Counted from the stretch's first letter, positions 28,136-39,900 are shown. The stretch is DNA of 64,000 bases from Actinobacillus minor NM305 (GCF_000175195.1 NZ_ACQL01000055.1:1-64000); one strand, 5' to 3'. Notes: generated by a model not told the origin, from the sequence alone. Translations and numbers: made by a program.

Positions 28136-29161
28136 ATGCAAAGTTTAACCCCTTTTCACACATTTCATTTGCCGGTCAATGCAAACAGTATTATTGAATA
28201 TCAGAATGTTGAGCAATTATTAACGGCTTGGCAAAACGCAACGCAAGCCAAGCAACCGATTTTGCTTCTAGGACAAGGCTCTAATGTATTGTTTACGGAA
28301 GATTTTGCCGGTGTGGTATTGATCAACAAAATGGATGGTTTTGTTCATCATCAAGATCAAGATTTCCATTACTTACACGTTCAAGGCGGTCAAAATTGGC
28401 ACGCATTAGTGCAATCAGCGCTTAAACAGGGCATTTATGGGCTAGAAAATCTGGCGTTAATTCCCGGAGTAGCCGGTTCTGCACCAATCCAAAATATCGG
28501 GGCTTATGGTGTAGAATTTGCTCAAGTGTGTGATTTTGTCGAAGTGGTAAATTTGCAAACAGGCGAAGTGTCTCGATTAACAAAAGATGAGTGTCAATTT
28601 GGTTATCGTGAAAGTATTTTTAAGCACGAGTATAAAGAAGGTTTTGCGATTATTTCTGTAGGATTAAAATTACCTAAAGTCTGGAAACCTGTGCTGACTT
28701 ACGGTTCTTTGACCCAATTTGATCCTCAAAGCGTAACGGCGCAACAAGTTTTCGATGAAGTTTGTGCGGTACGTTCAAGCAAATTACCAAACCCCGATGA
28801 ATTTGGCAACGCTGGGAGCTTTTTCAAAAATCCGGTAATTAGTGTGGAAGATTTTGCGCAATTACAGGCTAATTTCCCTCATATCCCTCATTATCCACAA
28901 GCCGATGGAAGCGTAAAATTAGCTGCAGGTTGGTTGATTGATCAATGTGATCTGAAAGGCTTTCAGGTGGGAGGTGCTGCAGTGCATACCCAACAAGCGT
29001 TGGTTTTAATCAACAAAGAAAATGCAACAGGAATGGATATTGTACATTTAGCAAAAGCGGTTCGCCAACGTGTGCGTGAGAAATTTGGTGTGGAATTACA
29101 CCCAGAAGTTCGCTTTATGGGGAGAGATGGTGAAATTGATAGCGAAGCGATAACACGCTAA
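28136..29161 (+). CDS. murB: UDP-N-acetylenolpyruvoylglucosamine reductase
   Basis: FAD- and NADPH-dependent enzyme that makes UDP-MurNAc, the second committed step of peptidoglycan synthesis. Type I MurB of 341 aa: FAD-binding [14 protein letters not shown], the [18 protein letters not shown] phosphate loop, YRESIFK with the conserved Tyr and Arg, GSFFKNPV with the catalytic Ser, and the C-terminal Glu in LHPEVRFMG. birA follows after 8 bases, as in E. coli. The island lies directly upstream, so murB transcription may now depend on sequence at the island edge. Confidence 0.96.
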   Translation: MQSLTPFHTFHLPVNANSIIEYQNVEQLLTAWQNATQAKQPILLLGQGSNVLFTEDFAGVVLINKMDGFVHHQDQDFHYLHVQGGQNWHALVQSALKQGIYGLENLALIPGVAGSAPIQNIGAYGVEFAQVCDFVEVVNLQTGEVSRLTKDECQFGYRESIFKHEYKEGFAIISVGLKLPKVWKPVLTYGSLTQFDPQSVTAQQVFDEVCAVRSSKLPNPDEFGNAGSFFKNPVISVEDFAQLQANFPHIPHYPQADGSVKLAAGWLIDQCDLKGFQVGGAAVHTQQALVLINKENATGMDIVHLAKAVRQRVREKFGVELHPEVRFMGRDGEIDSEAITR

Positions 29162-29169
29162 GGTGGCAA

Positions 29170-29946
29170 ATGAAACTCAACCAATCCCAAATTCAAGAGG
29201 CATTATTATGTGGTCAAGCCCTCGTTTTTGAGGAAATTGACTCCACGAACACTTTTCTGCTCAATCATTATCAAGAATTAGAGCAAGGTTCGATATGTTT
29301 AGCTGAAAAGCAAACCGCAGCAAGAGGACGGCGAGGTAAAACTTGGTACTCGCCACAAAGTGAAAATGTCTATTTTTCGATTTTGTGGCACTACCCAAAA
29401 GAAGAAGTGGAACAGGTGTCTTCTTTAAGCCTTGTGGTCGCATTGATTATTGCTGAAAGCCTACAAGCACAAGGCGTGCAGGATATTCAAATCAAATGGC
29501 CAAATGATGTGTATTACCAAGGCAAAAAAATGGGCGGTATTTTAATTGAAACGAAAGTAGATAAAAATGGCGTGCATTTGGTTATTGGGATTGGTTTGAA
29601 CTTAGGAATGACAAAAGTTGATGAGAAGATTGTCAATCAAGCGTGGGCAGATCTTTCCGCTTACCATTTTGACCGCAATACTTTGGTATGCCGTCTTGCG
29701 TATGAATTACAAAAAAATCTTAAAATTTACCCGCTTGTAGGCTTTGCTCATTACGTTGAACGTTGGCAATCCTTTGATATTTTTCATGGTCAAGCGGTTA
29801 AATTAGTAACAGAAGGGCAAGAAATTCACGGTATCTCTCAAGGGATTAACGAACAGGGAGAGCTACTTCTGAAACAGGGCAATGAAATAAATGCTTTTGG
29901 GATTGGCGAAATGTCGCTAAGACCTAATACTCAAACAGAAAATTGA
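29170..29946 (+). CDS. birA: Biotin-[acetyl-CoA-carboxylase] ligase without DNA-binding domain
   Basis: Activates biotin to biotinyl-AMP and attaches it to the biotin carboxyl carrier protein. The catalytic domain is complete: EEIDSTN, ARGRRGKTWYSP (adenylate-binding loop), KWPNDVYYQGKKMGGILIE and GIGLNLG, with an SH3-like C-terminal domain. The protein has 258 aa and begins only 20 residues before EEIDSTN, so the N-terminal winged helix of E. coli BirA (321 aa) is missing. It should be a plain ligase (group I) that cannot repress bio genes. No in-frame extension fits between murB and its start. Confidence 0.93.
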   Translation: MKLNQSQIQEALLCGQALVFEEIDSTNTFLLNHYQELEQGSICLAEKQTAARGRRGKTWYSPQSENVYFSILWHYPKEEVEQVSSLSLVVALIIAESLQAQGVQDIQIKWPNDVYYQGKKMGGILIETKVDKNGVHLVIGIGLNLGMTKVDEKIVNQAWADLSAYHFDRNTLVCRLAYELQKNLKIYPLVGFAHYVERWQSFDIFHGQAVKLVTEGQEIHGISQGINEQGELLLKQGNEINAFGIGEMSLRPNTQTEN

Positions 29947-29956
29947 ACAATAAAAT

Positions 29957-30895
29957 ATGCATAAAAAACCTCAAGCTATTTTTTTAATGGGGCCAACTGC
30001 CTCAGGGAAAACCGATTTGGCGATTGCTTTGTGCCAAACCCTGCCGGTAGAAGTCATCAGTGTTGATTCTGCATTAATTTATAAAGGAATGGATATTGGT
30101 ACAGCCAAACCGAGCCAAGCTGAGTTAGCGCTTGCGCCACATCGCTTGATTGATATTTTAGATCCGGCTGAAAGTTATTCGGCAATGAATTTCCGAGCCG
30201 ATGCACTAAAAGAAATGGCGGATATTACAGCAAGCGGTCGAATTCCATTATTAGTTGGTGGCACAATGCTATATTACAAAGCCCTTATTGAAGGGCTTTC
30301 GCCATTGCCTTCAGCCGATCCAAGCATTCGAGCGGAAATAGAGCAACGTGCAGAACAACAAGGTTGGGCTACACTTCATCAGGAATTGTTAAAAATTGAT
30401 CCCGTGGCAGGAACACGGATCAACCCAAATGACAGCCAGCGGATCAATCGGGCGCTTGAAGTGTTTTACATTACCGGTAAAACAATGACGGAGCTGACCG
30501 CAGAACAAGGGGAAAGCTTGCCTTATGATGTTCTACAATTTGCCATAGCGCCGCAAGAACGAGCTGTTTTACACGAACGTATTGAACAACGTTTTCATAA
30601 AATGATAGCGCTTGGCTTTGAAGAAGAAGTGAAAAAGTTATATGCACGATCGGATCTGCATATTGATCTGCCTTCTATCCGTTGTGTCGGTTACCGCCAA
30701 ATGTGGGAATATTTGCAAGGCGAGATTTCATTAGATGAGGCGATTTTCAAAGGCATCTGTGCTACCCGTCAATTAGCCAAACGCCAGATTACATGGTTAC
30801 GAAGCTGGCAGAGTGAATTAACGTGGTTAGACAGTTTGGCACCGGAACAAGCAAAAACAATCGTTCTAGATAAATGGGAACAGTTTGCTAAGTAG
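29957..30895 (+). CDS. miaA: tRNA dimethylallyltransferase
   Basis: Adds an isopentenyl group to A37 of tRNAs reading UNN codons. The P-loop [13 protein letters not shown] starts the protein, followed by [28 protein letters not shown], the RINRALEV segment, and [11 protein letters not shown] near the C-terminus, all MiaA hallmarks. Length 312 aa is normal. It lies 10 bases after birA, and a terminator follows the stop. Confidence 0.97.
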   Translation: MHKKPQAIFLMGPTASGKTDLAIALCQTLPVEVISVDSALIYKGMDIGTAKPSQAELALAPHRLIDILDPAESYSAMNFRADALKEMADITASGRIPLLVGGTMLYYKALIEGLSPLPSADPSIRAEIEQRAEQQGWATLHQELLKIDPVAGTRINPNDSQRINRALEVFYITGKTMTELTAEQGESLPYDVLQFAIAPQERAVLHERIEQRFHKMIALGFEEEVKKLYARSDLHIDLPSIRCVGYRQMWEYLQGEISLDEAIFKGICATRQLAKRQITWLRSWQSELTWLDSLAPEQAKTIVLDKWEQFAK

Positions 30896-30898
30896 AAG

Positions 30899-30928
30899 TA
30901 AACCCGACAGAAATGTCGGGTTTTTCTT
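30899..30928 (+). terminator. Intrinsic terminator after miaA
   Basis: AAACCCGACA and TGTCGGGTTT pair around a GAAA tetraloop, followed by TTCTTT. It begins a few bases after the miaA stop. Confidence 0.9.
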
Positions 30929-30987
30929 TAAAAAATATTTGAATGTAGCAAGAATTTCGAACTATAAGGACTTAACGTTTCTTATTT

Positions 30988-32457
30988 TCATAAACCTAAA
31001 AAACGTATCGTTTTTGCTCGGCTTATCTGGGCAAGTTTCGGAGTATCCCTTAAGGATTTTCCATAAGAAGGCATCATTTCTGATAGTTTCTCTTTCCATT
31101 CAGGTAATTTATCAGCGAAGCATTTTTCTAATACACTAAGCATTGCATCAACAGAGGTTGAAGCTCCAGGGGAAGCCCCAAGTAAAGCAGCGACTGTATT
31201 ATCTTCGCTCGCAATCACTTCCGTTCCAAAACATAAAGAACCTTTTGCATTCGGCAAATCTTTAATAATTTGAACACGTTGTCCGGCAATGATCACTTCC
31301 CAATCTTCACTTTTGGCATCGGGTACAAATTCACGTAAATCAGCCATACGCTGCTCTTTAGTCAAAAGGGCTTGTTTAATTAAATAGTGTGTGAGCGGAA
31401 TATTTTTTAATCCAGCAATATGCATTGTTAGCAAGTTCCCCGGTTTGAAAGATGCTGGAAAATCGCAAATTGAACCTGTTTTTAAGAATTTAAAAGTAAA
31501 CCCAGCAAAAGGTCCGAAAAGTAACGTTTTTTCACCATCAATAAAACGAGTATCTAAATGTGGAACCGACATCGGTGGCGCACCAATTTTGGCTTTTCCA
31601 TAAACTTTAGCATGATGTTTCACAATAACTTCTGGATTACGACACACCATAAAAATGCCACTGACCGGGAAACCACCAACGTGTTTCCCCTCTTTAATCC
31701 CCGTTTTTTGTAAAAGAGGTAACGTACCGCCCCCACCACCAATAAAAAGGAATTTGCAAAGATGTTTTAAGATTTGACCGCTTGCATTTTGAATAGTCAG
31801 CAACCAACCATCATTTGATTTCTGAATATCTGTTACTTTATGATTTAAATGAAGTTGACAACCTTGAGCCGTCAGGTGTTGAAATAATTTACGTGTTAAT
31901 TCGCCAAAATTTACATCTGTTCCGTTTTCAATGTAGGTTGCTGCAACGGCCTCTTGGGCATTACGATTCTCCATCATTAATGGCATCCAATGTTTTAAAG
32001 TTTCAGGATTTTCAGAAAATTGCATATTTTCAAAGAGAGGGTTTTGAGAAAGGAGCTCAAAGCGTTTTTTAAGAAAAGCAATATTATTTTTGCCTTGTAC
32101 AAAACTCATGTGCGGAATTTTACGGATAAATTGTTGTGGATTTTGTAGATAACCTTTTTCAACCAAATAAGACCACATTTCTAGAGAAAGCTGATATTTT
32201 TCGTTAATACTGAGGGCTTTACTAATATCCACTGAGCCATCTGCTTTTTCAGCCGTATAGTTGAGTTCGCATAATGCTGCATGCCCTGTGCCAGCATTAT
32301 TCCATTCATTAGAGCTTTCAAGGGCAACTTGTGGTAGCCCCTCGAAAATCGTAATACTTTGGTTTGGTGCTAATTCTTTTAAGAACGTACCTAATGTTCC
32401 GCTCATCACACCGGCACCAATTAGCACAACATCAGATTGAGTGATTGAGGTTTCCAT
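30988..32457 (-). CDS. mqo: Malate:quinone oxidoreductase
   Basis: FAD-dependent, membrane-associated enzyme that oxidises malate to oxaloacetate and passes electrons to quinone. The N-terminal dinucleotide fold [42 protein letters not shown] and the C-terminal substrate region with [14 protein letters not shown] are diagnostic. Length 489 aa is normal. The start at 32457 has GGAAA upstream. Two palindromes of LacI-repressor type lie upstream at 32523 and 32552. The gene is monocistronic and convergent with miaA. Confidence 0.95.
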   Translation of the reverse strand: METSITQSDVVLIGAGVMSGTLGTFLKELAPNQSITIFEGLPQVALESSNEWNNAGTGHAALCELNYTAEKADGSVDISKALSINEKYQLSLEMWSYLVEKGYLQNPQQFIRKIPHMSFVQGKNNIAFLKKRFELLSQNPLFENMQFSENPETLKHWMPLMMENRNAQEAVAATYIENGTDVNFGELTRKLFQHLTAQGCQLHLNHKVTDIQKSNDGWLLTIQNASGQILKHLCKFLFIGGGGGTLPLLQKTGIKEGKHVGGFPVSGIFMVCRNPEVIVKHHAKVYGKAKIGAPPMSVPHLDTRFIDGEKTLLFGPFAGFTFKFLKTGSICDFPASFKPGNLLTMHIAGLKNIPLTHYLIKQALLTKEQRMADLREFVPDAKSEDWEVIIAGQRVQIIKDLPNAKGSLCFGTEVIASEDNTVAALLGASPGASTSVDAMLSVLEKCFADKLPEWKEKLSEMMPSYGKSLRDTPKLAQISRAKTIRFLGL

Positions 32458-32522
32458 AATTTCCTTCTTTCGTTTTTAATAAATTGTTATTGTTTGGTTA
32501 AATCATAATACTGAATTGTTCA

Positions 32523-32567
32523 GTTTGCAAACGTTTAGAAGAGGCTTTTTTACTAAAACGTTTTAGT
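32523..32567. promoter_or_regulatory. Two LacI-family-like operators upstream of mqo
   Basis: GTTTGCAAACGTTTAGAA (about 32523-32540) and the perfect 16-bp palindrome ACTAAAACGTTTTAGT (32552-32567) both have the central CG of LacI-family operators. They lie 70-110 bases upstream of mqo. The regulator is unknown. Confidence 0.45.
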
Positions 32568-32696
32568 TGAATTCTATTTTGCTAAAAATAAAACATTTAG
32601 AATTCTTGATGATTTTTCTATAGAATCTCCTTTATAATTTCTCGATTAGGCTGATATAATGACTCTTCATAACCTATTTGAAGGATATTATTTATC

Positions 32697-33014
32697 ATGC
32701 AATTTAAAGATTATTTAGCAACATTCCCGGCTATTGATCATATTTCAGGCTTGAATGTCAAAAATTTGACTGGAGAGATTATTCATCATATTCCTGCAAT
32801 AGAAGGGAAATTGGGCTCACTTAAACTCTATTATGCCCTTTTTGCAAAATTCAGCGGTAAATTAACCGCTTCTTCGGCTCAACAAGGATTAACATGGTTT
32901 GCGGAACATGTGGAAGATGCATTACAACATTCAGGTAAGCATCCTAATATAGAGCTATTACTGGAAGTAAAAGAAAAGAACCTTGAGTTAGATTTAGAGC
33001 CTATTGAAAAATAG
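32697..33014 (+). CDS. Small cytoplasmic protein, probably DUF2322 family
   Basis: A 105-aa protein with no signal peptide or membrane helix. The pattern FPAIDHISGLNVKNLTGEIIHHIPAIEGKLGSLKLY followed by FAEHVEDA and HPNIELLL recalls the small uncharacterised DUF2322 family of Neisseriaceae and Pasteurellaceae; this is memory of the pattern, not a search. Function is unknown. Upstream lies the mqo regulatory region, divergent from it. Start ATG 32697 is preceded by GAAGGATA. Confidence 0.6.
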   Translation: MQFKDYLATFPAIDHISGLNVKNLTGEIIHHIPAIEGKLGSLKLYYALFAKFSGKLTASSAQQGLTWFAEHVEDALQHSGKHPNIELLLEVKEKNLELDLEPIEK

Positions 33015-33113
33015 TAATTTAAAAATTTTTAAATTACATAACTTTGCAAAAGTTTTCATTTTACATGGTATGCTTAGTAAGTATTTCTAAGCATTATTTG
33101 AAGGAGAAAATAT

Positions 33114-33617
33114 ATGAAATTAATTAAATCATTAACGATTGTTGGTCTTTCTTCTCTACTTGCTGTTAGCACAGTTCAAGCAGTAGAAAAAACAGCAGCA
33201 AAACAAACTACAGCAAAACAAACTACAGCAAAACAAGATTACGCTTTAACGCAATTTAATAAGAATGTTGGTCTGCAGCTTGTTAAACGGGGAATTCAAA
33301 TAGGAGAGAATAATCAATCTGTGGCAACGTTAACCTATTTGGTTCAAAATAAAGGAAAAAATAAAATTAAATCTATTAATTGGATATCAGGATACACTAT
33401 AGATAATAAAGTTTTCTATGCGCAGGAGATTCCGATTAATTTCCAACCTGCATTGCCTGCACAACGCCAAATGGAAGTGACAATCAATCTTCCTCTTAAT
33501 ACACTGCCTGAAGCTGCACAAAAAATATTTTTAGACAAATCAGCAAGTGTTGGTGCTATTAATGGTGCAAAAAATGTTGTCTTTTCGAATGGAAAAAGGA
33601 TTACTGTGAGTAAATAA
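33114..33617 (+). CDS. Exported protein of unknown function with an AKQTT repeat
   Basis: The 167-aa protein begins with a Sec signal peptide (MKLIKSLTIVGLSSLLAVSTVQA). A linker of repeated A-K-Q-T-T follows (about residues 29-41), then a beta-rich domain of about 120 residues (QLVKRGIQIGENNQSVATLTY and VEINLPLNTLPEAAQKIFL-like features) that I cannot assign. A GAAGGAG ribosome site precedes ATG 33114. A periplasmic or secreted location is inferred. The repeat DNA (15-bp unit) may vary between strains in multiples that keep the frame. Confidence 0.65.
   Translation: MKLIKSLTIVGLSSLLAVSTVQAVEKTAAKQTTAKQTTAKQDYALTQFNKNVGLQLVKRGIQIGENNQSVATLTYLVQNKGKNKIKSINWISGYTIDNKVFYAQEIPINFQPALPAQRQMEVTINLPLNTLPEAAQKIFLDKSASVGAINGAKNVVFSNGKRITVSK
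33196..33236 (+). repeat. 15-bp tandem repeat inside the exported protein gene
   Basis: CAGCAAAACAAACTA occurs twice in full and once in part (2.7 units). Each unit encodes five residues, so changes in copy number keep the frame and only alter linker length. Confidence 0.8.
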
Positions 33618-33728
33618 TCGTTGCTAAAGTTTTGTTAGCGAGATATTCATTACAAGGATAAAAGTTGGTAAGAGGCTGCAAAATATGCATTACCAACTTT
33701 TACTTTTTACATGATATATCTTAGCCGG

Positions 33729-34760
<1,032 letters not shown>

Positions 34761-34844
34761 TTATAAATTAAAATGTGGGAATTATTATAAGGTAAATAGC
34801 TTATCAGAAAATAGCGCTAAATGAATACCCAAAGAAAATGAAAA

Positions 34845-34876
34845 GGACTAAGTCTGTGAATGACTAGACTTAGTCC
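34845..34876 (-). terminator. Hairpin terminator between grxA and hemB
   Basis: GGACTAAGTCT and AGACTTAGTCC form a perfect 11-bp stem with a 10-nt loop. The minus-strand exit is followed by TTTTCATTTTC, a moderate T-rich tail. Confidence 0.7.
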
Positions 34877-34904
34877 TTCAATGAACATAATCGAGAGTAT
34901 GCTA

Positions 34905-35168
34905 TTATATTTCGATGCCAAATTTTTCTTTCACAAATGGCGCAAAATCAGAAAAGCCCCCGATATGTTTATTATCGAAGAAAACCTGAGGAACAGTTGC
35001 AACCGGTTTTCCTACTCGAGGTTCTAGGTCTGCTTTATCGAGACCTTCAGCAATCATATCAACGAATTTGAAATCAAAATCAGGTAATTCTACTTTCATT
35101 TTTTCCGCTAATTGTTTAGCTTTAATACAATACGGGCAAGTCATTCTACCGTAAATTTCTACAAACAT
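34905..35168 (-). CDS. grxA: Dithiol glutaredoxin (Grx1 type)
   Basis: Glutathione-dependent reductant for ribonucleotide reductase and other disulfides. The 87-aa protein has the redox pair CPYC at residues 11-14, the cis-Pro loop TVPQVFF and the GG motif HIGGFSDF, all of the Grx1 class. A GGAGAAAATC ribosome site precedes ATG 35168. Confidence 0.95.
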   Translation of the reverse strand: MFVEIYGRMTCPYCIKAKQLAEKMKVELPDFDFKFVDMIAEGLDKADLEPRVGKPVATVPQVFFDNKHIGGFSDFAPFVKEKFGIEI

Positions 35169-35278
35169 GATTTTCTCCTAAAGCCGAGTGTCGTTAATTT
35201 TATTATAACATGCGATAAAATTGTTCTATATAGCTTTATCCATAAATAAGGAAGAATAATAAATATACTTTATGATGT

Positions 35279-35506
35279 TTAGTCCTCACCGAGCAGGCTT
35301 CCAATAGAGACCCCTAACGCTTTAGCAATCAAAGCTAAATTCACGACAGTAATATTCCGCTCAGCCCTTTCCACCATACCGATATAGGTACGGTGAAGAC
35401 CTGCGCGTTCTGCTAATTCTTCTTGAGACAATCCTCTTCTTACACGCTCAAGTTTAATGGATAAACCTAAGTTTTTAAGAAACAATTCACGTTCTGCTTT
35501 ATTCAT
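35279..35506 (-). CDS. Small XRE-family DNA-binding regulator
   Basis: A 75-aa single-domain repressor. The helix-turn-helix LSQEELAERAGLHRTYIGMVERAERNITV is typical of Cro/C1 proteins and close to controller proteins of restriction-modification systems. I start at ATG 35506; a TTG at 35533 gives a longer frame. There is no clear ribosome site, so the mRNA could be leaderless. No restriction or methylase genes are adjacent, so a role as R-M controller is not supported here. It is divergent from the lipoprotein gene at 35624 and might control it. Confidence 0.8.
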   Translation of the reverse strand: MNKAERELFLKNLGLSIKLERVRRGLSQEELAERAGLHRTYIGMVERAERNITVVNLALIAKALGVSIGSLLGED

Positions 35507-35623
35507 ATTGCGAACTTTATAAAAGTTACACAATACAAACTACAGACTAATCATAGCATTTTAATACAAATTGTGATAGATTATTTATCAATCAAATTTC
35601 TTATTCATAAATAGGTATTTAAT

Positions 35624-36352
35624 ATGAAAAAATTAATTGCTATTGCCACTCTACCATTATTGCTAAGTGCCTGTTCTCAATTACAAGGTGTATCTAATTC
35701 ACTAAAAGCCGGCTTTGCAGATGATAGCAATACAAAAGTATCTTATTTATATCCTAGCTCAACGCAAGATTGCCGAATTATTCTCCAAAATAAGAAACAA
35801 AAATATTGTTTATCAAATAGTATCACTAAAGAGTTTACTGATAATAATGAACAATTCAAAGCCGTACTTGCAACGGGTAGCTCCAATGAAATTTGTGAAG
35901 CATGTAAAAACAATATTGTAGATATTCACCTATTTAAGTTTGTAAATAACACATGGCAACTTGTCAACAAGCAACATTTTCTTACTTGGGAGGAAAATGA
36001 GAATTGGAATAGTGGCATAGTAGATGAAAAATTTATCATTTCAAGAGAGTTTGCTCATACCGGGTATAATGTTGAAATGAAAACAATCGAAATGATTTAT
36101 TTTGTAGAGAATAAAATCAAAAGAACCGAATTCGTTTCTGAATATAAATCTTATAGCAACATGGGAGATGAAGACGGTTGGACTGTAAATATTAAAGTAG
36201 ATAAAAAATCACCTAAAACATTAGGATTTTCTCCGATAGTTCTAGTTCAAGAATATATCAATAGCAAGAAAAAAACAAAAACACATACCATGAAATTTAG
36301 TGGAACTAAAAAACAATATGTTATCCCACATAAAGATTTTGTTTTTGAGTAA
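35624..36352 (+). CDS. Lipoprotein of unknown function
   Basis: The 242-aa protein has a lipoprotein signal peptide ending in the lipobox LLSAC (Cys17), so it is predicted to be anchored to a membrane by a lipidated cysteine. The residue after Cys is Ser, which favours the outer membrane. The mature part is polar, with four further cysteines (about 44-96) and no domain I recognise. Base composition is AT-rich. A second lipoprotein gene follows after 51 bases. Confidence 0.75.
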   Translation: MKKLIAIATLPLLLSACSQLQGVSNSLKAGFADDSNTKVSYLYPSSTQDCRIILQNKKQKYCLSNSITKEFTDNNEQFKAVLATGSSNEICEACKNNIVDIHLFKFVNNTWQLVNKQHFLTWEENENWNSGIVDEKFIISREFAHTGYNVEMKTIEMIYFVENKIKRTEFVSEYKSYSNMGDEDGWTVNIKVDKKSPKTLGFSPIVLVQEYINSKKKTKTHTMKFSGTKKQYVIPHKDFVFE

Positions 36353-36403
36353 AATTATTTATTTTAAATAAAAAACAGTAATTATTATACGTGAGGGACT
36401 AAA

Positions 36404-36847
36404 ATGAAAAAAACACTTATGAAATACGTAAGTTTGGCACTGGCTAGTACATTATTAACATCCTGCGTTAGCTTTCTTGATATAAACCAAAACTTAAATC
36501 ATCAAATTCCTAAAGGATTTACAGGGGTCTGGATTGAAAAAAAACCTACCCAGCAGAATTGTTACCCGGCTACTGATTATATAGAATATACAATGTGGAA
36601 AATTAATCCGAAGAAGAAAGAGCTTTCGCTAGGTGCATCATTTGATGCCAACATTTATCATTTTACGGGCTTATCAAATACAGCTTTTTCCTCAAAAGCT
36701 CGTTTTGTTGAAGTGATTATGGGGGAATTAGATGAGGGGGAAACACCTCAAATAATTTATGAAAATATAGAGGGTAAAATTATTAATAAAAACCAGATCC
36801 TGATAAATGGTAAAAAACTTTATCGTTGCCCGAAACCTAAATTTTAA
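36404..36847 (+). CDS. Lipoprotein of unknown function
   Basis: The 147-aa protein has a lipoprotein signal with lipobox LLTSC (Cys21). The mature domain contains FTGVWIEKKPTQQNC and ends KLYRCPKP, with two cysteines that could pair. The GVW segment followed by short strands suggests a small beta-barrel or lipocalin-like fold, which is speculative. A GAGGGAC ribosome site precedes ATG 36404. A strong bidirectional terminator separates it from the convergent autotransporter gene. Confidence 0.7.
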   Translation: MKKTLMKYVSLALASTLLTSCVSFLDINQNLNHQIPKGFTGVWIEKKPTQQNCYPATDYIEYTMWKINPKKKELSLGASFDANIYHFTGLSNTAFSSKARFVEVIMGELDEGETPQIIYENIEGKIINKNQILINGKKLYRCPKPKF

Positions 36848-36851
36848 CGTA

Positions 36852-36889
36852 AAAAACACCGTTATCCATTTCTAGATAACGGTGTTTTT
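36852..36889. terminator. Bidirectional terminator between lipoprotein and autotransporter genes
   Basis: AAAAACACCGTTATC and GATAACGGTGTTTTT form a 15-bp stem with an 8-nt loop, with A-run and T-run making it work on both strands. Confidence 0.9.
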
Positions 36890-36925
36890 ATGTCTACTTA
36901 AAATAAGTCTATACTAAGTTGATAT

Positions 36926-39900
36926 TTAATCGAACCCAACACTCACACCTGCACCCGCACCAAAACCGCCACGAGTATCTGCAGAGCCTGTTAAACTTAA
37001 CACCACATTTTTTGTTGGAGCGTATTTAACACCGACTGCTACGGCACTTTCACCACGATACGTACCTGCACCCGCACCAATGGTTAAGCGTTTACCTTGA
37101 ACTGGTGTGATTTGGGTCATGGCAATGGTTGCTGCTGCCCCTGCACGAGCTTCACGACGAGCTTTTTTCGATTGTTTTTCTAAGTTGTCGATACGACGAC
37201 TATTATTTTCAATCGCTTTACGGTTACGCTCAATGCTTTGTGCGTTACGAACGATATAAGTATTTTGTACGTTATTCACTTCGTTGATTTCACGAATTTG
37301 ATTTTGCTGTGCAACAATCACTTGTTCATGCGTATCAAGACGTTGTGAGTTTTTCGTTGCTTTTGCTTTTACAGTTGCTACTTCTGTTTTCACTGTGGCA
37401 ACATCAGCTTGTACAGGGATTAATTGTTCTTCAACAATTTTTTCCACTTTTTGCTCTGTTGCGTGAAGTTGCGCACCATTTACAGCTTGCGTAGAAGTTG
37501 CAGAGACTTCCCCCGATGCAACATTTTCAATCACTGTACCTTTATTACCATTCGATTGAAGTGTCACTGCTTTTTTATCAGCATTGTATTTTACCGCTTG
37601 GTTATCTAATACATTTACCGTAAATTCAATGTCATGAATAGACTTCGTATTAGACTCCACCACCGCATCTGTACTTGCTAAGCGAGTTTTAGTCGCTTCA
37701 ATTTCAGCCGTGTTCAAGTTTACTTGGTTTGACATCGCTTCCGCTTTATCAAAGGCAACTGTGGCTTGTGTCATCGCACTTTTCGCAGTTTCATTTGCTT
37801 TACTTGATGTATCTACGGCACTATTCGCTAACACTTTCGCTTCACTTGATGTCGCTAATGCGGTATCAGCTTTGCTGTTTGCGGTCGTCGCAAGATTAGT
37901 GGCTTGCTCTGCACTTGCTGTTGCAAGGTTAGCTTGCTCGGTCGCTGTTAAGGCATCTTGTGATGCTGTTGTGGCTAACGCTTTTGCTTCATTTGCATCG
38001 GTTGATGCTTTAGTAGCGATTGTTGTTGCGTTCATTGCAACATTTTGTGCTTCTTTAGCATTATCGTTAGCATTGCTTGCTAATGTTAAAGCTTGGCTTG
38101 AATTGGTTTGTGCTAACGCAGAAGCGGTTAAAGCTTTATTTGCTGTTGTATCTGCTTGTGTCGCTAACGCTTTCACTTTACCTACTTCTTCAGTCACACT
38201 TAATGCCACTTTTTCAGCGTTCGTTGCACGATCAGATGCTTCTTGTGCAATCACTTTTGTTTCATCAGCTTTCACATTCGCAACGTTAGCGATTGAAATC
38301 GCATTATCAGCTTTAACACTTGCTGAATTCGCTGTTGATGATGCTTTTTGTGCTGTTGTTAAAGCAGTGTCCGCTTTTGCACTTGCTTCATCTGCTTTCA
38401 CAATCGCTGTGCTAGATTGTGTATAAGCATCAGTCGCTAATTTATTTGCATTATCGGCAACAGTTGCAGATTGTTGAGCTAAAGTGACCGCTTGTGTTGC
38501 TTTTTCATCTGCTTTATTGGCAACATCACTGATAGCACCGATTTGGCTTTCAGTACGCTCCGCAATGATTTTTGCGGTCTCTGCTGTCGTTTGCACATCA
38601 GATACACGAGTTAATGCTTCTTGTGCAGTTTGTTGAGCAGATTGTGCTTGTGTTTGTGCGTTTGTTGCAAGCGATACTGCATTATCAGCTTTAGTATTTA
38701 CTGCGTTCGCTGTCGTTAAAGCTTGTTCCGCTTTTGTTGTTGCGGTATCTGCTTTTGTGCTTGCTTCATTTGCTTTTGTACTTGCTTGATTTGCAATGGT
38801 ACTTGCTGACTCGGCTTTTGCTGTCGCAGTATTTACTTTGCCTTCTAATCCACCTACCGTTGTAGATAAATCAGATACACTTTGCGTTAAAGCATCTGCT
38901 TTACCATAAGCTTGTTCTGCTTTTAAACTTGCTGTGTTAGCTGTATCTATTGCTTTGGTTGCATTAACGTCTGCTGATGTCGCAAGGTCTTTCGCTTCTT
39001 GTGCAACTTTTTCAGCATTTGATGCTCGTGTCACAAAGGTTGTAGTTTGAGCCATTGCTGTTACAGAGTTCGCATATGCTTTATCGGCTGAATCAATAGC
39101 TGACTCACTATTTCTCACTGCTTTAGCAACATCAGTAATCATTGTTGTTGCTAATGCATTTGCATTATTCGCCACTTCTTTTGCTAAATTTGCAGTATCA
39201 ACTGCATTTTCTGCTAACACTTTATTTGCACCCACTACTTGCGAGATTGCACTAATTTCATCAAGCATATTCGCATTTTGTGTTTCTAATTCCGTTGCTT
39301 TTGCCATCACTAAATCAGATTTTGCTAACGCTTGTTCTGCGGTGGCTTTTGCTGATGCTGATGCACTAATTGCTTCGGCTGAAATGGTATCAAGCTTACC
39401 TGAAACAACGGTCTCAACTTGAGTTAAGGCTTGATTTGCAATTCGAGTAGCTTCGGTTACTTCGCTTTGTACATCTGTTAAATCGCCTTTAATACCCAAA
39501 ACAATTTCAGCGATTTTTTGTTGGGTTGTTGAACTTGCATCTTGAACAACTTTGGTTAAGTCAGCAACGGTTGTGCTTAATTTCTTCTCAACCTCGCCAA
39601 CACGACCTATTGCAATATTTGCATTTGTTAAAGCGTTATCTGCATCTGTTGAAGCTTTCGTAGTAACTTCTTCAGCCGTTTGCAACCTTTCTTCAATAAT
39701 GAACAATTGACGACCATTAATAGCATCTGTACTATCAGAAGCCACTCGACCATTATACACATTCGTCAAAACGGCTTGATACACTTCCCCATTCTGTGCA
39801 AGACTATAAACAGGAGATTTTCTTGCTGTAAGTCCACTACCTGTAACCCTAACAGTTCCCGTATCTAGCAATAACCCTTGAGAATTAGCATAACCTTCAA

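Noticed and set aside
35279-35506. Controller protein of a restriction-modification system
   Set aside because: The HTH is of that type, but no endonuclease or methyltransferase gene lies anywhere in the window.
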